DNA of 64,000 nt, from the NCBI GenBank assembly GCA_964023275.1, contig OZ029916.1, positions 31,340,587 to 31,404,586 of the forward strand. Direction: 5' to 3'. Of this stretch, positions 34,843 to 45,985 are shown piece after piece (positions within the stretch are counted from its first letter, which is position 1; each line of letters opens with the position of its first letter). The notes under the pieces were generated by a model. That model made no database searches, had not been told where the DNA came from, and worked only from the letters and a program-made list of their open reading frames with translations. The position numbers were made by a program, and so were the translations under genes. This stretch comes from Norana najaformis. Lineage: Eukaryota; Annelida; Clitellata; Crassiclitellata; Hormogastridae.

Positions 34843-37800
34843 CAAATAAGCTGCAGTAGCTTCCATCTTCGATTAGGCGCGTTTTCAGCTTTTCCACGCC
34901 GACTCATGCTTCACAGAGTCGATCTCTGCCCTTCTCAAACACCTATATCCCCGGCAAACCTCATTCCCCTTTGCCCCATCCCCCATTCCGAGACAACATC
35001 CTCTTGCGGAGTCCCCCAATTCCTTTTCTCAAATGGTTAATTCGGTACTGAATGGATTAGGAATGAATTCAATTTGCCATTTTCTCAACTGCTTATAGCA
35101 AAGTTCACACTTTCTCATGAATTCATTCCAAGAAAATACATTTTATATAGTTATCTTCTTCAAATCCATATATGCAGTCATATATATATTTGCACGCCGA
35201 ATATCTATCCAGGTTAAGGAAAAGTAGGCATATTGTGTGAAAGCCTAAAGCCTATTTATGGTACAAACAGGAATGAATTGTCCGGGGTGAGTTGGGGCAC
35301 GACCACATACGTGTTGAATAGATTAGAACGGGGTCAGTTTTAACCGCCACCATCCCTCCGGCAACCATTCGGAGAAGTTCAATCCCATTTACTGGTTTCA
35401 TGTCCACAGCTATAAGGTCAAGTTGCACGCAGCTGATGAAAAAACTGTCACATAAGTTTTGAATTTTTTAAAGTTTTTGTTCGGACGAGCTCAGTACGAC
35501 TTTGCACCAGATGGTGCAATCAGTGCACCAAAATGTCTACAAACTCCAGCGTACTGCCTACGATCAGTTACAGTTGGCACCAGCTCTGGATTTATCAGGG
35601 GTCTCGGGGGCTTTCAACACCGAGGTCGAAAGTCACAATTTCTAGAGAAACTTTCAACAGATACGTACGTTCTAAAACCCCTTGCGGGCGGGGTTCCCTC
35701 AGCCCTAAAGGCGGAAAACTGTTATTGGTTTGTTCTCCTCACTCAGGGCAGGTGCACAGACTGTGGCGGTCTTGAACCCATATTGACATGACGTCCTAAA
35801 TTTCGACCTTCTGGACCAAACATTCACAAATCAAACCTTCAGAAGCTGCCAAGAAGGTTTAAACATCCAACCTAGACCCTACGTTAATAAAAAAAATCAA
35901 TAATGGATGCTACACAACTTGAAAAGCTCCGCCACAGTCTCACCCCCACCCCCACCCCCATACAATTCGCATCCATGCAGTGAAATGTTTTCCGCAGATT
36001 TTCTGTAAAAGCAGTCATTGACCTCGTTGTTACCTGCTTCCCACCCTGAAAAAAAGAAAATAGAAAAATTGTCATTAGCTTAAGATGAAATCCACCGCAT
36101 ATAGAAAACAAAACTGTAAATCATCGCACAATATGCGATCGCCGGCGGCAACTCATTTCTATCCCGTTGCCAGCTGAAATATCGTCAAACATAAAATAAC
36201 TAATAAATAGAAGCTGTGATCATAGAGAATTACTTCCAGAGCGGAGAATCACAGGATGCAGTCGAAATGTATTCCAAAATTGTTTCCTTCATCTCTGCAT
36301 TTGTACTTACATTATTTATTTAAAACGAAGCCACAGGTATATGCAAATATGTTAATAATGCCGCACTGAAATTGAATCCTTGTAATTTGGCAAACCACCT
36401 TCTGACAGCAATTAGTAGCCTACTCTGCTATAGAAAGAACTAATGTAGCAAACGGTGTTCAAACAAATTTAGCTTCCATCGATCAAATTAATCAAACCTG
36501 TCTTGGCATCAGCTCTGGGGTATCATCGTTTGATACATGTCATACTTTTCAATTCTGCTTTTGCTGCATTGCGTATTATATGCTCTAGCTAATCTGATAA
36601 TTAATTTGTGGTGGTTTACTTCACGGGTTGCAATCACCTGCCTACCGCACCTCAAAACTTGTTGAAAAGCGCCTCTAAGGGCTCCTGAACTGCATTGCAT
36701 TTTATCGCATGGTATTGTATCATTTTGAACCGCATTGTATTGGACTGTTTCGAAATTCCTTTAGTTTCTTCTCTCTTTCACTCTGAAAAAGTGTTCACTT
36801 TAAAACGTGAAATAAATTAATTGCTGGATTAGTTGTATTTTAATGTCTTCCATATTTTATCTTCTGTGCTCTTCCTAATGAACCGAAATAAACAAAAATT
36901 TCAGTTGCTCTTCCGGACTTTCCGAACCCGTTACAACGTATGGTTTAGGTAGTCTGGAAGAGAACGAGAACAGCAGCAGCAGCACCAGCAGCAGCAGCAC
37001 CAGCAGCAGCAGCAGTATCATCCAGCGACTGAGTCAGAGAGTGGCTGCTGCGATTATCCTGTTGCTGTACTACGCCTTCATCACACCCGAGCCTTCATGG
37101 AATCATGACGTTCCATTAATGTCACTCCTCCTCCGTATCTGCCTCCCTACCTCTCTGTTTGTCTCTCTCTGCTCTCGCTTAACACATTTGTAGACCGTCA
37201 TCCAAGAAAACTACTCTCACTCGCATTCCCCATCAATTTCTCTCTCTCTCTCTTTGTTTGTGTCTCTGTCGCTCTCTTCGTGAATTCACTTCCATAGACC
37301 ACCATCTCAGCAGAAGACTTACTCCCACGCCCCTCAGTTACGTAAGCTGTAGAATACGCAAAGAACAGTTAAGCGAGAGAAGAAGCGGACAAATGGTTGA
37401 TGTCAGCTTCTTGACCACAATTAATTGAGAAGCGCCATCGCTGTTTTCTTCAGGTCGGCCATCGACGCTTAAATTTCCCTTCACTGCCGACACCCAGCGA
37501 CGGTAATTCAAGCCTGCGACTATTTAGGACCGGTCATGACGCAAATCGTGCGCATGTGCCACCGAGTTTGCAACGAATCTTTGCCGAATGAGATGGCTGC
37601 AGTTGAGAGGGATGCCAAAGAGACCGGATGCCTGTCATTTGACAGGATGCCACAGATTGCCTCTCAGTATGCGCGATGCCATTGAGCGATGCCGCGTGGA
37701 ATGAGACCCAACGAAACCCTATTGATAATGCGCATCAGACTTAATGCGTCTGAGGCCTGAATCCCAGTCCGTCTTGCGAAATTCACAGTTGAGTCAAGTT

Positions 37801-37962
37801 ACACTACGGGAAGGTCATCCATTAATATTACTATCGCTATTACTATTACTATCACTATCACTACCAGCCAACGGATTCCACACTAGAGTTGACGAATGAC
37901 ATGGTTCCTGAAGCACATTGCTCTGAGGATGAAGAACGACGATAGGCAATGTCACCCGCCGC
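34843..37962. other. No gene recognised; (CAG)n tract and CT-rich tracts
   Basis: An ORF pair at 35459-35791 and its shifted frame show no domain. A CAG/CAC trinucleotide tract lies at 36972-37016, CTCTCT tracts at 37150-37275, and (TATTAC)-like words at 37823-37865. I recognise no exon. Confidence 0.35.
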
Positions 37963-38397
37963 AGATGTCACACGGCTTTCTCACCAGATGTCACGGTTTT
38001 CTCACCAGATGTCACACGGTTTTCTCACCAGATGTCACACGGTTTTCTCACCTTATGTCACATGATTTTCTCACCTTATGTCACATGATTTTCTCACCAG
38101 ATGTCACACGGTTTTCTCACCAGATGTCACACGGTTTTCTCACCAGATGTCACACGGTTTTCTCACCAGATGTCACACAGTTTTCTCACCAGATGTCACA
38201 TGGTTTTCTCACCTTATGTCACACGGTTTTCTCACCAGATGTCACACGGTTTTCTCACCGGAGGTCACACGGTTTTCTCACCGGATGTCACACGGTTTTC
38301 TCACCAGCTGTCACACGGTTTTCTCACCAGATGTCCACGGTTTTCTCACCAGATGTCACACGGTTTTCTCACCTTATGTCACACGGTTTTCTCACCG
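37963..38397. repeat. 23-bp minisatellite
   Basis: About 19 copies of GATGTCACACGGTTTTCTCA plus CCA, with variants such as CCTTATGTCACATGATTTTC. One unit near 38330 lacks two bases. The three frames give the long MSHGFLTRCHTVFSPDVTRF-type ORFs of 104-242 codons. A 23-base unit needs three copies to return to frame, so these are repeat translations. Confidence 0.95.
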
Positions 38398-38652
38398 TCC
38401 AACCGCATCTCCTAGATGGAAGACAACGCGGCGTTCGTATATCCCTCAGATCGCCGGATATGTGCAGGAGGTCGTCGAGCCATTTCGTGGTTGGTGGTCC
38501 AAAGACTCGCTTCCCCCTCCCTTACCACATCCAAGATTTTCCGGTGCAGATGGCGTACGTGGATGGAAGAGGTCTGAGGCTTGACTGTCCAGCTGGACCA
38601 TATCAGTCACGGAGACCACGATAAAATGCAACAAGAAACCGTCATAAACGTA
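38398..38652. other. Spacer between two minisatellites; no gene recognised
   Basis: Unique-looking sequence between the 23-bp and 14-bp arrays. The ORFs that cross it start in the array. Confidence 0.4.
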
Positions 38653-38913
38653 TCACTACCACTGTACCAATAACACTGTACCACTAACACTGTACCACTA
38701 ACACTGTACCACTAACACTGTACCAATAACACTGTACCAATAACACTGTACCACTAACACTGTACCAATAACACTGTACCACTAACACTGTACCACTAAC
38801 ACTGTACCACTAACACTGTACCACTAACACTGTACCAATAACACTGTACCAATAACACTGTACCAATAACACTGTACCAATAACACTGTACCAATAACAC
38901 TGTACTACTAACA
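38653..38913. repeat. 14-bp minisatellite (CCACTAACACTGTA)
   Basis: About 18 copies of CCACTAACACTGTA or CCAATAACACTGTA. The two variants are interspersed, and the right half becomes uniform CCAATA. Confidence 0.95.
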
Positions 38914-39430
38914 CCATCAATGTTACTGTTGTTCTTATTTCTATTACTAAAATGTCATCGATAATATATATTCAGTCCATGTCCCTTGCAAATTACTTTT
39001 CTTTCGTATCGACTTAAACAAAATGTACGAAATCGAAGAATGTTTGAATCTGTGGCGTATTTCACGTGGAATACTGCCTCAACCAAAGTCTAAATTCTGA
39101 TTCAATGGCTCTAATTATTAGCAAATCAAAGAACTTCTATGGCGCCGTCATCATTTTGCATAAGGCAGTCATCGATGGTCTAGGTCTTGAATTGGAAACA
39201 CCGTCCAACATCGTATACCACTGGAGAGGAAGACCTGACGAAATCCGGTAGGAGGGAGAGACCACAAGGTACTCTGCGATGGGGAGCCTTCGGTGGGCTA
39301 ACCACACACAGGGTGGATTCACATTCGTCGTATTCGGCCCATCAGATGCGTTTCTCGTTCCTTGTTCATCTGATTCTGTTCGTCCTATAGCATCATCTAA
39401 TTCCCTTCCATCTTCCACCTTTGCTCTGCG
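38914..39430. other. No gene recognised
   Basis: Short ORFs on both strands near 39066-39418 have no recognisable domain. Confidence 0.35.
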
Positions 39431-39475
39431 TAACTTTCTCTCTCTCTCCCTTTCTCTCTCTCTCTCTTTCTCTCT

Positions 39476-39632
39476 TTTTCTTTCTCTTTCTGTCTCTCTC
39501 CCTTTCTCTCCTTCTCATCGTCTGCACGGTTGACATCGGCTTCACTGAACGGCTTCGTCGAAGGTGCAGACCTGCCAGCCTCTTTTGCTCGTCCTTTAAG
39601 ACTGTCAGGCTCCGTCCAGCCATCTCTCTCTC
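39476..39632 (-). repeat. Dispersed repeat family E, copy 1
   Basis: Read on the minus strand, this is nearly identical to 41925-42090. The shared order is GATGGCTGGACGGAGCCTGA, CAGTCTTAAAGGACGA, CGTTCAGTGAAGCCGATG (GATGTC in one copy), CAGACGATGAGAAGG, then a GAGAGAAAG tail. The GA-rich tail and inverted placement fit a SINE-like mobile repeat, though no promoter boxes are obvious. Confidence 0.8.
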
Positions 39633-39760
39633 CTCTCTCCTCTCTGTCTCTCTGTCTTTCTGTCTCTCTGTCTCTCTGGCTCTGTCTCTCTCTCTCCATC
39701 CTCTCTCTGTTTCTGTCTCTTTCCTGTTTCCTCTCTACTTAGCTGTCTGATACATTTCCT
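39633..39760. repeat. CT-rich microsatellite (TCTCTG)n
   Basis: TCTCTCTG and CTCTCTGTCTTT tracts. The serine/leucine-rich ORFs over it are repeat translations. Confidence 0.85.
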
Positions 39761-40768
39761 CTTGCTCGCCTTTTCTATTACATCTCTTCCTCATTCAACA
39801 CACTCTTCCCTTATTCCTTTCAATCGTTATCCTGTTCTCTCCCTCACTCTGTTTCTTACCCTCTCTTTTCCTCCCCAATTGGCCCTTCCTCCCTCCTCCC
39901 CTACTCCCTCCCCGCTTTGGTCGGCGATCATCCCAGTGCAGCAACATACAACATAACAACGTTACACTGTCCTACTACGGCAGCCCGCAGGGGACACGCA
40001 GTGTTTGGTCCCTTGCCGGCTTCCGTAGATCTCTGCGCTCGACATGTAATGGGAACGTCACCAGGCGGAGCTTTGCTCTTCCTAGGACACCGCCCGCTAT
40101 TATCGGCGCAGTGTGTAAAAGCCCGCGTCTTAATACGTTTCTTTCTCTGCCTGCATCTTTGTGTATGTCACTCGGCCTGTCTGTGTGTATGTCCGCGTGG
40201 GTGTGTTCCTTGCGGTACGGACTTTTCAATAAAAGTGCGCAGCATTTACGCAGAAGCCAGTTCTGCCATTGCCAGCATTTCATCGGATTATCCGACAACG
40301 TCAGAGCTTATATATTTTGAACGCACACAAAGATAAATAATATGTGTGTATATATATATATATATATAAATTTTCAGATCCATTATACATATTATACAAG
40401 AACAGAGTGAGTACGCAAAAGGCAGCAGGAGAGAGACCGACAGAGATACAGAGACAGAGAACCGAAGTAAGGTTACTTAAAATATCAGACTTTTGATGTA
40501 GGGCATAGGCTCATCTCATGACGCTTTTGATTAACTGGTGCAATATATACGGATCATCCGAGTCAGTTCTAAGCAGCAGGCGAATGGCAGCTCACCTGAA
40601 ACTATAAGCACTGTGCAAAGAGATAACAAAGAAAGCCTATCAAAAGACTTGTTTCAGTCCAACTAAACAGATAAAATATCGTAAAGGGAGAAACATACGA
40701 TGACCTTCGTTGTATCTACGTCGGCTAAACGACTTCATTGCTCAACTGCAGTTTCTCTATAGTGTCTA
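39761..40768. other. No gene recognised; short (TA)n at 40350-40370
   Basis: Overlapping ORFs at 39917-40336 on both strands have no recognisable content. A (TA)n tract lies at 40349-40371. Confidence 0.35.
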
Positions 40769-40771
40769 TAA

Positions 40772-40932
40772 TCTCGGACTAGCACGGTTCGTACATGGGG
40801 ACCTAAAATGGCGTGGCGTCCATTCAAACGGGCTGCGGTGGTGAAGGATCTCACCCGATAAATTCATTGCAACATGAGCAGGGTCGAGGCCTTACGGTCG
40901 CTATATAAAATCTCTACATTTACATTTACATT
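40772..40932 (+). repeat. SINE-like dispersed repeat, family A, copy 2
   Basis: This plus-strand copy aligns with 3081-3250 (minus). It contains CTCGGACTAGCACGGTTCGT, GGCGTGGCGTCCATTCAAAC, AAGGATCTCACCCGATAAAT and GGTCGCTATATAAAATC, then a CATTTACATTT tail. The end motif GCTATATAA is shared with other repeats in the window. Confidence 0.7.
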
Positions 40933-41562
40933 TTTTACTAGGATGAGCTCTACATCGTCCGGCCGACCATCCGCTCAAGCAGCAGATACAACAGTCGACC
41001 ATGTCCACTGCACATACATATTTATCAGATGCGTATTCTTTATCTATAAATACTTATACCAGTCATTTCGCAAATAGGTCCTATATATACATATACACAC
41101 GCACACATATATATATATACATGCATATAGTTTATATTAAGCCTATGCGATGCATACATAACGTGTGGTTTTTGTGTAATGAGTGACTCGATGAGATACA
41201 CATTACGATAATTCATCCTTTATGTAGATTAAACAGAATTATATATATTATAATATATTATTATATTTATAATGCGCTGCTATCTCCAGTTCATTTGAAC
41301 GATGCAATATTCCTGTATAGAAGCAATAAAGTGCTTAGAAATTTCTAATACAACGAGCGATGTAAATAAAGAATCTAGTTGGTGATGGCTGCCATCGGAA
41401 GTTGTAAACCCCGTCATTTGAAACTTGCATCACCCGAGCAACTGATTATTTATTTTGATTCTAGCGCTGATACCAGGTCAGAGGAAAAATTACAAAATAT
41501 TTACGTTTTATGTATTTAAAAAAGCGTACATCGGCTTTTTGAGTAAAGACAGTCATGAGTGT
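40933..41562. other. AT-rich sequence; no gene recognised
   Basis: ATATAC and TATA tracts at 41075-41130 and 41235-41275. Nothing coding is recognised. Confidence 0.4.
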
Positions 41563-41900
41563 TAGCAGATGGATGGATGGATAGGCGTTAACAGATGGAT
41601 GGGCGTTAAAAGATGGATGGATGGACGTTAACAGATGGATGGATGGACGTTAACAGATGGACGGACGTTAACAGATGGATGGATGGACGTTAACAGATGG
41701 ATTGATGGACGTTAACAGATGGATGAATAGGCGTTAACAGATGGATGGATGGACGTTAACAGATGGATGGATGGACGTTAACAGATGGACGGACGTTAAC
41801 AGATGGATGGATGGACGTTAACAGATGGATTGATGGACGTTAACAGATGGATGAATAGGCGTTAACAGATGGATGGACGGACGTTAAGAGATGGATGGAC
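41563..41900. repeat. 22-bp minisatellite with 128-bp higher-order repeat
   Basis: The basic unit is GTTAACAGATGGATGGATGG plus AC, with 18- and 22-base variants. A block of six variant units (22+22+18+22+22+22 bases) ending in GATGAATAGGC occurs at 41605-41732 and again at 41733-41860, almost unchanged. This shows that 128-bp blocks duplicated after the units had diverged. Confidence 0.9.
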
Positions 41901-41924
41901 TGAAGACCGGACCACGGTTCTTAT

Positions 41925-42100
41925 TGATGGCTGGACGGAGCCTGACAGTCTTAAAGGACGAACGAAAGAGGCCGGCAGGTCCTCACCGTCGGCGACGCCG
42001 TTCAGTGAAGCCGATGCCAACCATGCAGACGATGAGAAGGAGAGAAAGGGAGAGAGACAGAAAGAGAAAGAAAGAAAGAGAGAGAGGGGGGAGAGAGAGC
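41925..42100 (+). repeat. Dispersed repeat family E, copy 2
   Basis: This is the inverted partner of 39476-39632 and lies directly after the higher-order repeat. It ends in GAGAAAGGGAGAGAGACAG and an AAAGAAAGAAAG tail. The two short ORFs across it match those in the other copy because the DNA is duplicated. Confidence 0.8.
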
Positions 42101-42400
42101 GTTGCGCTCAATAACTTTGAACGCACGGCTAACAATAACCATGATATGTAATCCGTGTAAAAACACTCAATTCCTTAATAAACGCATTTAAATATCTAAT
42201 ATATATGTACGCATGCGTGTTGGTGTGTAATATACAGTTTACATAATTATATATATGTATACTTATATATGTGTACCTGTAGGTATACTGTACAGTGCTC
42301 ATATGTAGTAGCCTACATCTATACATAAATGTTTATGTCCTTATATCTCATGATAACCTAAATATCACACACACATATATATAAATGTATATTTAGATAA
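42101..42400. other. AT-rich; no gene recognised
   Basis: ATATATGTAC and ACACATATAT tracts. Nothing coding. Confidence 0.4.
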
Positions 42401-42401
42401 G

Positions 42402-42749
42402 ATGATCATAGCGTCATGCGCTGCTACCTGTCAGCTGCTTACCCTTGTGCGTTGTTTTAGGCCATGCAAAAGGTGTATGCCGTTTAAGCTACCCTACGAT
42501 ATAGGCCCCTATTATACTCAGGATGGCAAGGTATTGAAAGACTGCATCTACCATCCCACCTTCGCAAGCCCCCCCCCCTTTGCACAGGATGCTGCGAAGA
42601 CTGTCTCATATGTTTCTGTAACTCCTGCTCCTTCTTCACTACCACCTCCTACAAATCATCATCAGCATCGTAAACCTTATCCTCGTCGTCGTCATCATCG
42701 TCATCATCATCATTATCATCATCGTAAACCTTATCCTCTTGATCAATAG
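42402..42749 (+). other. 115-codon ORF of unknown status
   Basis: I do not recognise this ORF. The middle reads PCKRCMPFKLPYDIGPYYTQ, then a segment rich in P, S and T, and it ends in a histidine- and arginine-rich tail made by an ATC/CGT microsatellite (42655-42725). A pyrimidine-rich acceptor-like GTTGTTTTAG ends at 42460, just before the protein-like part. It could therefore be a terminal exon rather than an ATG-started gene. No matching upstream exon was found. It may also be chance. Confidence 0.2.
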
Positions 42750-43985
42750 CAACACCAGCAGCAGCATCTTTCTGGGTCATCTCCTCCTACTTCTCCAGTT
42801 ACATATATGTAAATATCTGCACATTCGCCTTTTAGGAACCTCACAGAATGGTTATTATGAAAAGGGCATGATTCTCTCTCTCCTGCTGCCGTTTGCAAAC
42901 TCACTCTGTTCATATATAATATGTATAATGGATCTGAAAATTTATATATATATATACATATTATTTATCTTTGTTTGCTTTCAAAATATATAAGCATCCA
43001 CTTCGTCTTTAATCTTCGGAAAGTCAGAAAATCCAACACCAACAAGCATATAAATACAGTTTAGCACCACAGGTTGTAGAAAAAAAGGACAACTACCTAG
43101 AATTTTACAAGAATATTATTGTACGCCATTGCACCAGAGAGTTGTGCAAACGCAGACTGGCAGAATAGTACAATGTCTCAGAGTTGTACAAGCATTGCAT
43201 ATATTTTATTATATTGCATATTGCATATTATCATATTGCATATGACTGTACACCAAAGCAGCCACACAAACAAATCTCCAAGTGCACACAACATGACTCG
43301 AAGAATGACTCTGTGACACTAAATTCATGTCTGCGGCCACATGTTGGTAGTTGCTTTGGCGATTCTGGCATTTTGACTGATTGTCGAAATTCAGACGACG
43401 GAAAGATATAAAGGGGAAGATACAGCGGTTCGGTGTCCCTCCCAAGGTGGAGACTACGATAGTGCTTACTCAAAACGTGACCAGATAAAAGAGAGATTAA
43501 GACAGACAGACGAAGAGAACAACCTATACGTCATTGATCGGGTTACCCAGGTAGATCAGAAGAAATGGAAACGGTCTATACCGACTCCATGTATGCTTGT
43601 CACAACACAGTTCAGATAACTGATTGAAGTGCGAGGTTGGGCCCCCTCGTGCGTAGGTCAGGAGTTAGGACGAAGGTCTATGTGCAAACAGCAAGGGTTA
43701 TAGAGAGAGAACCTTTAATGTTAGCATTCCAAAGAGGCCCTACCGATGTCTTCCGAATTAGAATTTGTTAACTGCGTGGAAGATAATGCCAAGACAGAGT
43801 CCCAGTAAAAGAACTTACTCCACAAGTTGTTGCGCATGACAAATTTACGTGTGAGGCTGGAAGTCCTACACATGGATATGGAGCGAGAGAGGTGTGATAG
43901 TGGGAAGACAGATTGCCCGATATACATGCCCGAACGACTGGCGCCTCAGAATAATGGCGGCAATTCCACAGTTACGACACGTAGA
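42750..43985. other. No gene recognised
   Basis: Short TA tracts at 42930-42970 and GCATAT/TTGCATAT words at 43195-43240. Overlapping ORFs at 43119-43473 show nothing recognisable. Confidence 0.35.
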
Positions 43986-44035
43986 ATGATGGCGAAGAGA
44001 AGGCACACAAAAAGAGACCACTTCTGTCGGTATAG

Positions 44036-44190
44036 GAACGAACCCTGTTCTGAGAAAGGCGTCCTCAGGACGTTGCCCAATCCTATGACCGTCAAAGAGG
44101 CAAAGTCTGACACCAAGGCAGAGCTTCACAGTGTTGCCTCTTTTAAGGATGCGGCCAATTCTGAACCCTCCTTGGAGAGAACGGACATTA
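44036..44190 (+). repeat. Dispersed repeat family C, copy 3
   Basis: This segment aligns with the reverse complement of 14046-14205 and with 14544-14608. It produces a 160-codon plus-strand and a 143-codon minus-strand ORF that share the same DNA. Neither is protein-like. Confidence 0.7.
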
Positions 44191-45060
44191 CGGGCAGAGA
44201 TGGTACAGAACGGGCATTTTACGACAAATCTAGGAGAAGCAGTGGTGTGTGTGTGGCTCTGAGTGTAGAAATGAGCTTGAGTCGCCACCGACCACAAAGT
44301 TATACCTAGACCACGGCTGCCATACGAATTACTCTATTTTTCCTTAGACCGTGACATTTTATATTGAATTCACACTCTTTTTCGCCTCAGATTCAGGCCT
44401 GTATTCTCAGTTTAGCCACTGTCGTTCCAGAGTGTTTCTGCTTATACAAAATCTACACTTCATCGCTTTTCACGTTAATTCATCACCTTCTCCTTCTGGT
44501 CTTCTTCCTCTTCCTTCTCCTCATCCTCAATATCCTTCTCTTCTTAAACAGCTTCCTCCTCCTGCTCTTTTTCCACTTCCTTTCCTTTAGGATTCCACTT
44601 ACCTCAGGTGTTCATTCTCCTTGACCTCCATATTCTCCTGCTCCCTGTTTTCTTCTTATCCGCGTAATCCTCTGTTTCCTCTCCCTTCTCCTTCTGCTTC
44701 ACTTCCTCTCAATTTACCTCTTCAACATCATCAACATTACCAGCAGCAGCAGCAGCAGTATCGCTGAAATCCGCTCTTCGGAATCCCAATCCATCCAAAC
44801 TCAGACTCCGGAGATGCATATGCGTAACCATAGCAACGCCGCCATGTCGGATTAAGTGGCTCTTGAAAAACAGAGCAACAGACCCAACAAACTGGGTTAT
44901 TTATAGGCAACCAGCCTTCCTCTGTCCCTGTCTGTCTATCAGTCTCTGTATATCTAATTGTCACTCTATCACAGTGTGAGTGTGCGTGCGGGTGCATGCG
45001 TGCGTGCATGTGTGAACACATTTGTAGGGCGTTTTAAGAACCTCGCTTTTAAGACGATTC
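44191..45060. other. No gene recognised; CTT/CTC-rich tract and (CAG)n
   Basis: A pyrimidine-rich tract lies at 44480-44720, a short (CAG)n at 44741-44759, and a GTGCGTGCG tract at 44977-45010. Confidence 0.4.
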
Positions 45061-45535
45061 CATTATTCCTATCTGTGTGTCTGCCTGTCTGTCAGTATGT
45101 GTGTCTGTCTGTGTGTCTGTCCTGTCAGTCAGCATGTCTTTCTGCATGCAAGTCGATCTGTCTCTGTTTGTCAGTCTCTCTTTTTCAGTCTGTATCTATG
45201 GGTGTATTTGATTGTTTCAATGTCGTCCGTCATCCAGTGAAGTACATTTGTACATTTGTCTGTCTGTCTCTGTCTGTCTGGCAGACAGTCCGCATGATTA
45301 CGTGCATGTGTGTCTGTCTCTGTCCGTCAGTAACTAGATCTGTCTGTCTGCCAATATGTCCGTCTGTTGTAAGTAAGCAAGCATGTGTTTCTGTCAGCTT
45401 CTATCTGTAAGTCTGTCGATTTGTCTTCGTCAGTCTATCCGCTAAGCAGCATCAGTCAGTCAGTCTGTATGTCTGTCTCTTGTTGCTTGCCTGTCCCTGT
45501 CTGTGTCTGTCTGTCCGTCTGCCTCTTATACATAA
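45061..45535. repeat. Degenerate (TCTG)n array
   Basis: GTCTGTCTGTCA and TCTGTCTCTG words dominate, mixed with short unique stretches. The cysteine/valine/serine ORF on plus is a repeat translation. Confidence 0.85.
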
Positions 45536-45830
45536 ATCGACTCCCTGAATGAACATTGCATTCCACGCGTTCCAGATATTCCTATCATTTGGAATGCAGC
45601 GCAATCATTGCACTCAAAGCTGTGAGCACCTTGAGCGTACCTGGAGTACTCAGAGCAATACTTTGATAGCTCATGCATGTACTTCACTGGATGCATGTGC
45701 TTGACCCTTGGCCTCGGTTCCTCTAAGTCTCTTTTGGATAATAGTTTTGCCTGACTTCTGGACGACTTTAGGTTTCAAATGCTCTTCCCTTGCTCATGGA
45801 AGGACCATTTCGTGGTTGGATGACGCATTG
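45536..45830. other. No gene recognised
   Basis: Unique-looking sequence with the start of an ORF that runs into the repeat below. Confidence 0.35.
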
Positions 45831-45835
45831 TCTAA

Positions 45836-45985
45836 ATTTAAGATGACTACATGCCTGTGCTTTAAGATGATCATTCATTGTCACTATTTTAAGATGACCC
45901 CACTGTCTGTGAATTTAGATTACCCTTGTCTATACTTCAAGATGCCCGCCTTGTCTGTACTTAGGATGACCCCTCGTTTGTGTTC
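45836..45985. repeat. Degenerate tandem repeat, about 30-35 bp
   Basis: Four to five diverged copies of TTTAAGATGA followed by C-rich and TTGTCTGT blocks (45840, 45870, 45890, 45935, 45962). Period and copy borders are loose. Confidence 0.6.

Noticed and set aside
35459..35791. 110-codon plus-strand ORF
   Set aside because: No domain, low-complexity bias or splice partner could be identified.
37896..38624. 242-codon ORF with HGFLTRCHTVFSPDV repeats
   Set aside because: It is a translation of the 23-bp minisatellite. All three plus frames are open in the same way.
43827..44309. 160-codon plus and 143-codon minus ORFs
   Set aside because: They overlie dispersed repeat family C, which also occurs at 14 kb with different frame breaks.
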